From Shewanella sp. NFH-SH190041 (GTDB lineage Bacteria > Pseudomonadota > Gammaproteobacteria > Enterobacterales > Shewanellaceae): 64,000 nucleotides of DNA. The stretch covers positions 3,100,001 through 3,164,000 of the forward strand of contig NZ_AP026070.1 in the NCBI RefSeq assembly GCF_024363255.1. The letters run 5' to 3'. A program made the position numbers and the translations under genes. Shown piece after piece: positions 8,821 through 19,551 of the stretch (positions are counted from its first letter, which is position 1; every line of letters begins with the position of its first letter). The notes beneath the pieces are model-generated. The model was not told the origin of the DNA, searched no databases, and saw only the letters and a list, made by a program, of their open reading frames with translations.

Positions 8821-10719
8821 CTAAATTGGCACAGTTCTATTTCGCAACCAAGATTGCAGCATAAGTATATCCCAAAGATGATATTCCCAATTTTCTTTAC
8901 CGGATAAATGTTCATGCCATTTCCGCTGAACTTCGATTGGGTTTAAATATCCATCTTGCTCTATTAACTGGGGATTTAATAAATCCTCAGCCCAGTCTCT
9001 TAGCGGACCTTTTAACCACTCCCCGATAGGAACACCAAACCCCATCTTAGGACGTTCTATTAACTCACGTGGCACATACTTGTATAGTAAATTACGCAAA
9101 ACCCATTTATCGTGCCCAGCCCCCATCTTCATACTTTGAGGCAAAGTCCATGCCCATTCAACTATACGATGGTCAAGCAATGGCACTCTAGTTTCAAGTG
9201 ATACAGCCATTGCTGCACGATCAACTTTTACCAAAATATCATCTGGCAAATAACTCAATGTATCAGCATATAACATTGAGTCCTCAAAAGAGTTAAATTC
9301 TAGATCTTGAGAATTTAAAATATACTGAGGCTCTTTAATCCCCGGTGTTAAACCATCTTGCTCTAACCAATGGCTTACAAACTGACGATAAAAATCAAAC
9401 TCAGTAGAAGCAGTTAAAAGCGACTGACCAAGATGTTTTTTTCGGCCCCATCGACCATTACTTGAAAGTGGTATTAAGTAGCTTAATCCAGCAACAACTT
9501 TATTAATTCCTTTAGGGAAAGTCGTCAGTTTCTGATATGTATTTTTTGCCCTAGTGTACCGACTATAACCACCAAATATCTCATCACCTGCATCACCAGA
9601 AAGTGATACCGTCACATGCTCTTTTGCCAATTTAGAAACCAAATATGTTGGAATTTGTGAAACATCAGCAAAAGGTTCATCATAAATATTGGGCAGTAAA
9701 GGGATAACATCCAATGAATCTTTTGGAGTAACATATAATTCTGTATGTTCGGTCTTTAAATAATTAGCAACAGCCTTAGCGTGCTCAGCTTCATTATACT
9801 GTTTTTCATTAAAACCAATGGAAAAAGTTTTCACCGGTCTTGCTGACATTGACTGCATCAATGCCACAATAGTAGATGAATCAACCCCACCAGATAAAAA
9901 TGCCCCAATAGGGACATCGGCCATCATTTGCTGGGAGATGGTTGTTTTTAACAAGCTATCTAAATGCTCTACAGCTGAGCAGGGTGTCCCATTAAAAGGC
10001 TCAGCCATTCCTTTTTGAGCTGCCTGTTTCAAACTCCAATAAGGAACTGATTTAAGAGGAGTATCAGAATTACCATCAATAACTAAATAATGCCCAGACT
10101 GTAATTTATATATGCCTTTGTATATTGAATATGGAGCAGGAATATAACTGTGTCGAAAATAAAGAGGCAATACAGAACGATTTACTTCGTTATTAAAATC
10201 AGGATGATGAACCAATGATTTTAACTCTGATGCAAATAGAAAAGCATTATTCTGCCAGCCAAAATATAAAGGTTTTTCGCCCATTCTATCCCGAGCAAGA
10301 GTCAGTTTGGCTGTTTGTTTATCCCACAAGGCAAAAGCAAACATGCCAACGAGACGTTGAAGTGCAGCCTCGATTCCCCAATTAGCGATAGCAGCCAATA
10401 AGGTTTCTGTATCAGAATGCCCCCGCCAAACAGGGGATAAATTATTTTCATCTAATTCTTTGCGAATTTCTAAATGATTATATATTTCACCATTAAATAC
10501 GATAATATAACGACCGCATTCTGACATCATAGGTTGATGTCCTGCTGGAGATAAATCAACAATGGCTAAACGACGATGCATTAATGCAATACAATGTTGT
10601 TGATCTACCCATGCATCACCATCATCTGGACCACGATAAAAAATTGCATCTGACATTTTCTGTACAATTTCTTTATCTATAATTTTAGATGGTTGCCAAA
10701 AACCACTGATACCACACAT
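8821..10719 (-). CDS. asnB: Asparagine synthetase (glutamine-hydrolysing) family amidotransferase
   Basis: A 632-residue AsnB-type enzyme. The class II glutaminase domain begins with the nucleophile C2 (MCGISGF) and includes RGPDDGD and FNGEIYN. The synthetase domain has the ATP pyrophosphatase loop SGGVDSS (276-282) and SGDAGDEIFGGY. Both active sites look intact. AsnB-like genes in polysaccharide loci are often assigned to amidation of uronic acids, as proposed for WbpS of Pseudomonas aeruginosa. Given ugd and the epimerase here, that role is at least as likely as free asparagine synthesis. Confidence 0.92.
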   Translation of the reverse strand: MCGISGFWQPSKIIDKEIVQKMSDAIFYRGPDDGDAWVDQQHCIALMHRRLAIVDLSPAGHQPMMSECGRYIIVFNGEIYNHLEIRKELDENNLSPVWRGHSDTETLLAAIANWGIEAALQRLVGMFAFALWDKQTAKLTLARDRMGEKPLYFGWQNNAFLFASELKSLVHHPDFNNEVNRSVLPLYFRHSYIPAPYSIYKGIYKLQSGHYLVIDGNSDTPLKSVPYWSLKQAAQKGMAEPFNGTPCSAVEHLDSLLKTTISQQMMADVPIGAFLSGGVDSSTIVALMQSMSARPVKTFSIGFNEKQYNEAEHAKAVANYLKTEHTELYVTPKDSLDVIPLLPNIYDEPFADVSQIPTYLVSKLAKEHVTVSLSGDAGDEIFGGYSRYTRAKNTYQKLTTFPKGINKVVAGLSYLIPLSSNGRWGRKKHLGQSLLTASTEFDFYRQFVSHWLEQDGLTPGIKEPQYILNSQDLEFNSFEDSMLYADTLSYLPDDILVKVDRAAMAVSLETRVPLLDHRIVEWAWTLPQSMKMGAGHDKWVLRNLLYKYVPRELIERPKMGFGVPIGEWLKGPLRDWAEDLLNPQLIEQDGYLNPIEVQRKWHEHLSGKENWEYHLWDILMLQSWLRNRTVPI

Positions 10720-10721
10720 TA

Positions 10722-11888
10722 TTAGTTACTACCTGTTATTACACTGAATATCAATTTAAATTTTTCAACTACAATTTCAGGAGAAAATTTACGCTGGCAC
10801 AGAGTAATAGAGTTTTGTTTCATTTCTAATAATTCATCCTTTGATAATTTAGACAAACAAGACATTGCTAAAGCAAGTGATTCTATATTCTGATGTTCAA
10901 AAAATATTCCGTTATTCTCAATCATATCAACCAGACCTCCTGTTCTAGAAAACAAACAAGCATTGCCTGTTGATAATCCTTCTAAAGCAAACATTGACAA
11001 GCCTTCATATCTACTAGGTAACAAAACTACATCAGAGTTTTTTAATTCTGATAAAATATCACTATGTGGCATTGAATCAATAAATGAAACATTTGAGAAC
11101 TCACTACACAAAGAAACAAGTGAATTCTTCATATCACCTGCACCAACAACTTTTATATCAAATCTATTCATGATGTCTCTAGGTAATAATTTCAATGCAT
11201 AAATAAAATCTGAAAATCCCTTTTGATTATTCCCTAAATAATCCATTCGTCCCAAGGTGAATATTTTAATTTTTTCACCTACAATATAATCATCTGATGA
11301 ATTAATTTCAACTGTATTAGGTAATACAAAAAAATTCTTTTCACCAATATTTATTAAGTTATTATTAAAATAATATTTTTTTACAAAATCAATATGAAAA
11401 CTATTAGTTGAAAGAATCCATTTTATTTTTTTTGTAAGATATTTTTTTATAATATATTTTCTTAATTTAAAATCAAAAGAATTTCCAAATATAGTATACT
11501 CAGTTTCATTAGTTGAATGAATTCTTACAGCCAATCGTTCATAAATTTTTTTATTTAATGAATTTAAAAAAATAGCACTATCAAAAGTTTCAACAATTAA
11601 TAAATCGAAATTATTTCGTAGAAATATTTTCGAAACAGTTTTCGCATAAAAATAAGGATTTAAAAAATACCTTAAAATTTTAATTTTTATTTTAGCTTTT
11701 AATCTTATAATGCTAAGGCGCTCTCTCTTTAGTTCTTCAATTCCATCTTCTAATTGATCAGGAGTTACAACAGTAATTTCAACATCTTGATCATGTTGAA
11801 GAATAGAGTTTACCAAATTTTGAAATGCATTTGAATATCCAGTATTTCTTGGATAAAACTCATTGCAATACAACATTATTTTTTTCAT
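10722..11888 (-). CDS. Glycosyltransferase family 4 (GT-B)
   Basis: A 388-residue glycosyltransferase with an N-terminal YCNEFYPRNTGYSNAF loop, the C-terminal block IFTLGRMDYLGNNQKGF and a donor motif PSRYEGLSMFALEGLSTG, in which the second Glu of E-x7-E is present. It overlaps the end of the flippase gene by four bases and lies two bases before asnB, so it is tightly embedded in the operon. It is the most AT-rich of the four GT4 genes. Sugar specificity is unknown. Confidence 0.88.
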   Translation of the reverse strand: MKKIMLYCNEFYPRNTGYSNAFQNLVNSILQHDQDVEITVVTPDQLEDGIEELKRERLSIIRLKAKIKIKILRYFLNPYFYAKTVSKIFLRNNFDLLIVETFDSAIFLNSLNKKIYERLAVRIHSTNETEYTIFGNSFDFKLRKYIIKKYLTKKIKWILSTNSFHIDFVKKYYFNNNLINIGEKNFFVLPNTVEINSSDDYIVGEKIKIFTLGRMDYLGNNQKGFSDFIYALKLLPRDIMNRFDIKVVGAGDMKNSLVSLCSEFSNVSFIDSMPHSDILSELKNSDVVLLPSRYEGLSMFALEGLSTGNACLFSRTGGLVDMIENNGIFFEHQNIESLALAMSCLSKLSKDELLEMKQNSITLCQRKFSPEIVVEKFKLIFSVITGSN

Positions 11889-13155
11889 AAGACTTTCTTT
11901 AATTTCAAAAAAACATACATGGTAGAAGTCACAATAATTTCAACTAACAATAAATTAATAGCAGTACCAAAATCACTATATATAGGAACCAATATTAAAG
12001 CTAAGCAAAGACCAATTGCTGCCGCTATGATTAAAATTCTACTAAATTGTTTTTTATAACCAAGATTCAGCATTGTCTGTATACCATACATGTTACTTAA
12101 AGAAATAATGAATGGTAAAAATGACATCACCTTCAACAAAATAATTGATTGATGATACTGCTCACCAAGGAAAATATTAATTATTGGCTCAGAAAATAAA
12201 AAAACGATCAACGAAAAGAAAAGCATACCAGAACTAACAAATAAGGTTATTTTTTTAACAAATAATAACCCTAACCTTCTATTATCATGAATTTTTTTCC
12301 CTATGAGAGGATAAATAGATTTAGACACAGGCATATACAAACCTTTTACAGCTTGTATAATTCTATCCGCTGCGGAAAAATAACCGACAACAGTATTATT
12401 TGAGAACAGCCCAAGAATAAAAGTATTTGAAATAGTGTATAAACTAATTGCAATATCAGAAAAAAAAATATGCCATCCTTCAATTAATTGAAATTTAATA
12501 TTTTCAAACTTCTGTAAAGTTAACTTAACCTTGAATTCTTTTTTTGCCAAAATAAGAGATAATACACCTGAAAGAATAAACCCTAATGAAGTAAAAAAAG
12601 GAACCAGTAAAAAATCTGATTGTTTTTTAACAAAGATAAAAATACAAACTGTAAATATTACTTTAGCACCTATGTTTAAATAGGTAATGTATTTCATTTT
12701 TTCCATACCTTGAAATAACCAAACAGGAAAAATTACTTGCCCTACGACCATTCCAAAGCTGATTAAATACAAATCCCAGTGATCTTTAAATTTATCGAAA
12801 ATTAAAACCAATGCAATCATTACAAAAAAACTTGCAAACATCAATCCAATTTTTATCAACATTACTGAGCTAAAAATATCATTTACTTTTTTTTGATCTC
12901 CACGAAAAATTGAAATTTGTCTAGTGGCAGATAAATTAAAGCCATAATCGGTAACAAGTGCAAAATATGCGATGGTTGCAGAAGAAAATGCTAGCAAACC
13001 GAAATAATCAGGCCCTAACACTCTAACCAAGTAAGGCATAGTAAGCAAAGGTAATATGTAGTTTGCACCTTGGAGTATGGTTAATGAAAAAATATTAGAA
13101 ATTAATCTTTTATTTTCTTCTGAATTCGCAAATTTATTTTTTAAATTTACGAACA

Positions 13156-13156
<1 letters not shown>
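11885..13156 (-). CDS. wzx: Wzx-type oligosaccharide flippase
   Basis: A 423-residue polytopic membrane protein of the MOP/polysaccharide-transport superfamily with about twelve hydrophobic segments. The N-terminus has SLTILQGANYILPLLTMPYL and RVLGPDYFGLLAF, characteristic of O-antigen/capsule flippases, and a central SAADRIIQAVKGLY block. It would flip undecaprenyl-linked repeat units to the periplasm. It shares a base with the glf stop region and overlaps the next glycosyltransferase by four bases. Confidence 0.92.
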
Positions 13157-14304
<1,148 letters not shown>

Positions 14305-14393
14305 TTACGCCTCAAATTATATCATTGTAGTTTGCATACATAAATTTTTCTTTTATTCACATTCTGTGGTGTTTTAGGTATATGAGTAAATCA

Positions 14394-15389
14394 CTATCTA
14401 CCCATGCCAAACATGACCACTTTAATTGTTTTTAATAATATTTTTAAATCTAAAAAACTACTGTGATGCTTAATATAATAAACATCATACTTATGCTTCC
14501 AAATAGCATCCTCCATGGAAGCTCCATAAGGATAACTAACTTGCGCCAAACCTGTTACACCTGGCTTTACTGCATGTCTAAATCTATAATATGGTATTTC
14601 TTTTTCAAGATTAGTAATAAAATATTCTCGCTCTGGGCGAGGACCAACAATAGACATCTCACCTTTAAGAATATTAATAATTTGTGGTAGCTCATCAATT
14701 CTTGTTTTTCTGATAAATTTTCCTACTTTAGTCACTCGCATATCATTTTTAACAGCCCATTTTGCACCTTGTGATTCAGCATCAACAGACATTGAACGAA
14801 ATTTAATTACTTCAAATTGTTGATTATATAATCCTGTTCGCTTTTGTTTATAAAACACAGGACCTCTACTTTCTAATTTAATAACTAAGGCGGTCAATAT
14901 AGAAATAGGAAGCGTCAATATCAACAAAAAAACCGCTGAAACAATATCAACAATTCTTTTAACTAGCTGAGTTCTTTGGGAAGACAAAATAGAAAATGCT
15001 TTCTGATGTAAAAAATAACCACTTCCAAGTAGTTTAACTTCAGTATAACCTAATCTTGCATCCAAATAGCTTACAAAAGGCTCGACCCAAGCACCAAGTT
15101 CAATTGCGCTAACCAAAAATAACCTTTGCTTCTTATCTAACAAAGCGCTTTCATAATGACAAATTACCTTACAACTAAAATCTGTAATTGAATAATCATT
15201 AATAATAATTTTAAATTTGTAATCTTGGGATATTTCATTTATTTCATTTATACGTTCTTCAGGACAGAATACATAGATTGGATCTGAGTTTAGTACTTGT
15301 ACTTTTGTTTTAAAATGTCTATGGCGCACTTGTTGACTCGGTTCAAGTACTTTTTCAGGTGTTAATGCAGAACTTCTAAACAAATTCAT
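14394..15389 (-). CDS. Initiating sugar-phosphate transferase (polyprenyl-phosphate), short N-terminus
   Basis: A bacterial sugar transferase that would attach the first sugar phosphate to undecaprenyl phosphate. The catalytic part starts at a hydrophobic segment (about 145-172) followed by KLESRGPVFYKQKRTGL, KFRSMSVDAE, RIDELPQIINILKGEMS, VGPRPE and PGVTGLAQVSYPYG. The C-terminus resembles the EpsB_2 type seen with exopolysaccharide systems. At 331 residues it lacks the four or so N-terminal membrane helices of the usual 440-470-residue enzymes. Residues 1-140 instead look soluble. Donor sugar is unknown. Confidence 0.9.
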   Translation of the reverse strand: MNLFRSSALTPEKVLEPSQQVRHRHFKTKVQVLNSDPIYVFCPEERINEINEISQDYKFKIIINDYSITDFSCKVICHYESALLDKKQRLFLVSAIELGAWVEPFVSYLDARLGYTEVKLLGSGYFLHQKAFSILSSQRTQLVKRIVDIVSAVFLLILTLPISILTALVIKLESRGPVFYKQKRTGLYNQQFEVIKFRSMSVDAESQGAKWAVKNDMRVTKVGKFIRKTRIDELPQIINILKGEMSIVGPRPEREYFITNLEKEIPYYRFRHAVKPGVTGLAQVSYPYGASMEDAIWKHKYDVYYIKHHSSFLDLKILLKTIKVVMFGMGR

Positions 15390-15404
15390 TAATAATTATC
15401 CAAT

Positions 15405-16370
15405 CTATATTTTACGCTTAGAAAAATAACGAATTAATACAATCATTACCCCTAGAATGACACCAAGTATAGTCCCCAAAATAGCCATCAATGCTCGTTT
15501 AGGTTTGGCCTTCTCTTCCGGCACCAAAGCAGGATCTATTGTCTTAAATACATATTCTTCTCGAACATTAGCAAACATAATTGTCTTCGCAGCTTGTTCC
15601 ATTAACTGGTAGAGAACCGTCCTCATGTCTGCTACATTTGTTTTCCGTAATTGTTCTTCCAAAAATATCTGTCCACGAACAGCCTCCTCAACATCACGCT
15701 GTTTCATAACTTGATTTATATCAGCCACGAGCCAATCAACCCATTGTTTAGCAAGATTAGGAGAAAGACTCTCGATAGAAACTGTAACCATCCCTGAATC
15801 TTTTTCATTTTTAACATGAAATATCTTTATAAATACTTTATATGCTTCCTGCATTGATGGTTTAGGTTTAAAAGGTGCTTTTACCTCTCTAACCCATTCT
15901 TTTTTTTCTACGTCATATATTTCTGAATCATAAATTAACTTATTTGTCGCCATATCCCATTTATCAGCGGCCATTAACTCAGGTAAAATTTTATGTTTTT
16001 GAATAAAATCACTAATAAATTGTCGAGACTTTATCACCTCTATAGCTAATTGAGTTTTGTCTGTATGACTATCACCTAAGTTAATCCCAGCCATACTAGC
16101 TAAACCACCAAATTGGCCAGCTAATGCAGCCAACCCATTAGAATGGCTCTCACTCCCAGCAGGTGCTAATAATGCCTCTGACTTATAAATATTAGGTATA
16201 CTCAATGCGTAAATTATCGAGCAAACAGCAAACAGAGCTGAAATTGCTATAATTACCCACTTGCCACCCCAGATAACAGAAAATAGCTCTCGCAGATCGA
16301 TTTCATCATTAGCTATTTGTGAAGCTGTAATTTTAACGTCTTGATAGTTAGGTTGTACTTTATTAGCCAT
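15405..16370 (-). CDS. wzz: Wzz-family chain-length determinant
   Basis: A 321-residue inner-membrane protein with the Wzz layout: a cytoplasmic N-terminus with EIDLRELFSVIW, a membrane segment at about 36-56, a large periplasmic domain, the proline-rich DPALVPEEKAKPKRA, and a second membrane segment near the C-terminus (ILGTILGVILGVMIVLI). No kinase domain follows, so this is a polysaccharide co-polymerase rather than a Wzc-type tyrosine kinase. It would set chain length with the Wzy-like protein. A 418-base gap separates it from the upstream export gene. Confidence 0.93.
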   Translation of the reverse strand: MANKVQPNYQDVKITASQIANDEIDLRELFSVIWGGKWVIIAISALFAVCSIIYALSIPNIYKSEALLAPAGSESHSNGLAALAGQFGGLASMAGINLGDSHTDKTQLAIEVIKSRQFISDFIQKHKILPELMAADKWDMATNKLIYDSEIYDVEKKEWVREVKAPFKPKPSMQEAYKVFIKIFHVKNEKDSGMVTVSIESLSPNLAKQWVDWLVADINQVMKQRDVEEAVRGQIFLEEQLRKTNVADMRTVLYQLMEQAAKTIMFANVREEYVFKTIDPALVPEEKAKPKRALMAILGTILGVILGVMIVLIRYFSKRKI

Positions 16371-16742
16371 TTGTTAACTCAGGTTCGAGGCCCTAAGCTA
16401 TAAGCTAAGGGTTCCATGTTGATACTTTAGTCAGCTGTATTCTTTCAATGACTTCTATTTTTATCTCTATATAAAGATATATCGTAAATTATCCTGTGGT
16501 TCTTTTTGCGAAATAGAAAACTCCGCAGGCTCAACTTCATTTTCTTTCCTCTATAGGATATTTGAATATATAGAGATTTCCGAGTGGGTCATTTGCCCTT
16601 TGAGCGCCACAACACCAGCAGGCGTAACATTTGGTATACGTTACACTCTAGACAATCACAATGCTTCCGTATGCCCGAGTTTTAAATTTATAAAGCTTTA
16701 TATCATGATTGAGCTTCATTAGAGCCATCACAAGAACTATGT
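16371..16742. other. Intra-operon gap between the export gene and wzz
   Basis: This unusually long gap in an otherwise compact operon holds no convincing gene in either direction. A short hairpin just upstream of wzz (16391-16411, CCCT-x-AGCT stem with one mismatch) and a CTCTATA/TATAGAG inverted pair near 16550-16575 are visible. It could carry a secondary promoter or an mRNA processing site; I could not assign one. Confidence 0.5.
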
Positions 16743-16782
16743 GGCCACGTTTCAAGCTCTAAAAAGAGCTAGAAACGTGGCC
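16743..16782 (-). terminator. Long stem-loop downstream of the export gene
   Basis: GGCCACGTTT (16743-16752) pairs perfectly with AAACGTGGCC (16773-16782). The stem then continues, after one mismatch, to an AGCTCT/AGAGCT pairing with an AAAA loop. It starts six bases beyond the export-gene stop. There is no strong T-run on the - strand side, so it may be a partial terminator, a pause or an RNA stabiliser within an RfaH-controlled operon. Confidence 0.55.
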
Positions 16783-16788
16783 AATACC

Positions 16789-19551
16789 TTACAATTTTGC
16801 AACAGTAGCAAATGCTACAGCACTATTGTAGATAATCTGTGTAACTTGGGTCCATAAACTCAAATGATCCTTATATTCAGTATCAAGTGGAACAATGATA
16901 GTATCGCCAGGAATTAATTTGTCTCGATTGGTAAACCAAAAAGAATTTTTAGGAATCATTACACTACCATCAGCCTTTATCACATACGTATGGCTATCAT
17001 CTGCACGACGTCGTGGTCCACCTGACATTTCGATATAATCATCAACAGTCAAGCCTTTTTTATATCTGAGCGTCGCTGCATGCTGAACTTCTCCCATAAC
17101 GGCAATAGTCTGCTTCGTAGATGGAATATAAAGCACATCCTGATTCTCAAGTTGTAAATCAGCTTGTTTAACACCTAGTGCTATGGCAGGTAAGTCCACA
17201 ACTAATCGACCAACAGGCTTGATACTCTCTAAGTCTGTTAACATCAATTGCGCATCTTTATAATTTGTCACATTACCATCTTTAGATACTCCCCTAGTAG
17301 CAATATCCCGCCTCAATTGATCTGCTAATTGTTTTACTTCCAAGGCTTCTTGTTTTCGTACCGATTCACGAACAAATACTGCAGCGGGAAGATAGGCATA
17401 ACTAGTAAAGCCTCCTGCACGTTTAAGCACATCATGTAAGGTTTCACCACGTCGAATATTATATATACCAGGAAATTTTACTTCTCCTCGAATTTCAACT
17501 GACTGATAATCTTGCCAATCTGGTGTAGTCATCACAGTCAAAATATCCCGACTTTTAAGTACTGTATTTGCAGTCTTATCTCCATCGAGAGCCTTAGTTA
17601 AGGCAATATTTAAATGGGTAATAGATGATTCTTGGTCACCAAGCACAGTTCGAGACAGTTCTGCACGCTCAGTATAAGCGCCGTCCTTTAATCCGCCAGC
17701 TGCGGTTATTAAATCAAGGGCTTTACCATCGACGGGAAGCGGATAGATTCCGGGGTAACGGACTTCTCCATTAATTGCCACTACTTTAACACCATCACCT
17801 GCACGGCTTTGACTATTAAGTTTAACAACAATAGGATAGAGTAATTCTGCACGATTCATTTCACCACTAAGTTTGATAAGATCTTTATCCTCAAACAAGT
17901 TAGCCAGCATTTTGTTCACTTCACCTGAAATCAACTTCTGCTTATCATCATTAAGATTTTTCTTGTGATCATTTACAACTACACCACCTAACTCATGACG
18001 CTCAGTTAAGGTTCGCTGCTGTAATTGAGCAAATCCAGCTTTAAAAAGATCATTCCCTATTAAGCTATCATCAGTTAACGCTGTTGCTTTAGCGACACGT
18101 TGTTTTACTAATTTATTCAACTCATAACGATTTTTTGTTTCATCATTAAAGTTAAAAATAATAATCTTATCACGTGGTTGCAGAATTAAATTTTGAGCAA
18201 TATCTTTATTAATAATTGCTTTTCCTGGTGCAAATTGATAAACCTTAACGTCACCAAATTTGTTCACTTCACGAATCAACAAGCCATAATCTAAATCTGC
18301 GGAGATAGCTAAATCCCCCCAAATAGAAGGCAAAAGGTCACTTATCCGTTGACCTTTTGACCACTGATATTTACCTGGCCGAACCACAGCACCAACAATC
18401 GTAATTGCGTCTTCAAACTGATTTGTAGCACTTTTTACATTCAGAACATCCCCAGATTGAGCTATAAGCTTCTTTCCTTTAGAAGAAGTTAAGTCAACAT
18501 TAACTAGTGTCTTTAATCCTAAAGTATTGAAGCGTTCAATAGTACTAACCTTTGGATATGCTCCATTTTTAATACCTGCCGCCATAGTGATGACATCTGC
18601 CATATCATCACCATTTTTAAGCTCGTATATTGCCGGCCGACGAACTTCTCCTGTTACAGTAATTTGATTTTTTACTGCAGGAATAAACACCACATCACCA
18701 GATTGCAACCTGATATCACCAGATGCATCGCCCCTCATCAACAAATCATAAAGGTCAAATATTCCAACTAGCTTACCATTACGCTTCACCTGTATATTTC
18801 GCAGTGAACCGATATCATTAACACCACCGGCTACAAATAGTGCTTGAGTGATAGTGGATAGACTCGAAACAGTATATGAGCCAGGCTTATAAGCATCACC
18901 AGCAACAAAAATACGGATTGACCGTAACTCACCCATAGTGATATTAGAGTCAACACCAAGCATTTGATGACTAATTTGCTTACTTAAACTGGTACGTAAT
19001 TCACTAAAACTCATACCTGCCACAGGGATTGGGCCAAGCTCTGGAAACTGAATAGAGCCATCTCGTCCTACGAGTAAGGTGTAATTCTCATTTTCCTTAC
19101 CATAAAGCTGGATTTTAATATTATCACCTGGACCAACAATATATTCACTTGGGACTGGTACATCAGAAACAGGTGCAAATGTCGTAGGTGAGCCAGCAAA
19201 TAACTCGATACCAAATCGTCTAAGCGGCTTTTTATCATCAGAGTCTTTCGCATGCTTTAGAGCACTAGTAGAATTAAGCTCAACTGAAACCTTTTTATCA
19301 TTATCCTTTAATTCATCAACTCGAGGCGTAACAACCTGAGGAGACTCTAATTTTTGTGACGTACTAGCATTATCCCCCAACATATTCAAATCAATGCCAT
19401 ATTGCCGAGCAATTCTTTCCTGTTCAGCATGAGGCAATTGTTTGAATTGCTCTATCATTTGCGGGGATGGTGTAAAGGCTTGTGCATATCCAGTCAGCGT
19501 CGCCAAAACACACAGTCCTGTAATGAAGAGTTTCTTGGTTTTATGTAACAC
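16789..19551 (-). CDS. Large SLBB-domain polysaccharide export protein (OPX/Wza-like)
   Basis: A 920-residue outer-membrane polysaccharide export protein. An N-terminal signal peptide ends near GYAQA-F (residue 25). A Poly_export domain starts near 135 with YIVGPGDNIKIQLYG, followed by multiple SLBB-like units marked by repeated V-x-G-E-V-[RK]-x-P-[GAI]-x-Y patterns (for example TVTGEVRRPAIYEL and EVRYPGIYPL). The C-terminus has a helical LWTQVTQIIYNSAVAFATVAKL-type end. Wza itself is about 380 residues and a lipoprotein; here no lipobox is present and the protein is far longer. It is the first gene after the ops-bearing leader. Confidence 0.92.
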   Translation of the reverse strand: MLHKTKKLFITGLCVLATLTGYAQAFTPSPQMIEQFKQLPHAEQERIARQYGIDLNMLGDNASTSQKLESPQVVTPRVDELKDNDKKVSVELNSTSALKHAKDSDDKKPLRRFGIELFAGSPTTFAPVSDVPVPSEYIVGPGDNIKIQLYGKENENYTLLVGRDGSIQFPELGPIPVAGMSFSELRTSLSKQISHQMLGVDSNITMGELRSIRIFVAGDAYKPGSYTVSSLSTITQALFVAGGVNDIGSLRNIQVKRNGKLVGIFDLYDLLMRGDASGDIRLQSGDVVFIPAVKNQITVTGEVRRPAIYELKNGDDMADVITMAAGIKNGAYPKVSTIERFNTLGLKTLVNVDLTSSKGKKLIAQSGDVLNVKSATNQFEDAITIVGAVVRPGKYQWSKGQRISDLLPSIWGDLAISADLDYGLLIREVNKFGDVKVYQFAPGKAIINKDIAQNLILQPRDKIIIFNFNDETKNRYELNKLVKQRVAKATALTDDSLIGNDLFKAGFAQLQQRTLTERHELGGVVVNDHKKNLNDDKQKLISGEVNKMLANLFEDKDLIKLSGEMNRAELLYPIVVKLNSQSRAGDGVKVVAINGEVRYPGIYPLPVDGKALDLITAAGGLKDGAYTERAELSRTVLGDQESSITHLNIALTKALDGDKTANTVLKSRDILTVMTTPDWQDYQSVEIRGEVKFPGIYNIRRGETLHDVLKRAGGFTSYAYLPAAVFVRESVRKQEALEVKQLADQLRRDIATRGVSKDGNVTNYKDAQLMLTDLESIKPVGRLVVDLPAIALGVKQADLQLENQDVLYIPSTKQTIAVMGEVQHAATLRYKKGLTVDDYIEMSGGPRRRADDSHTYVIKADGSVMIPKNSFWFTNRDKLIPGDTIIVPLDTEYKDHLSLWTQVTQIIYNSAVAFATVAKL

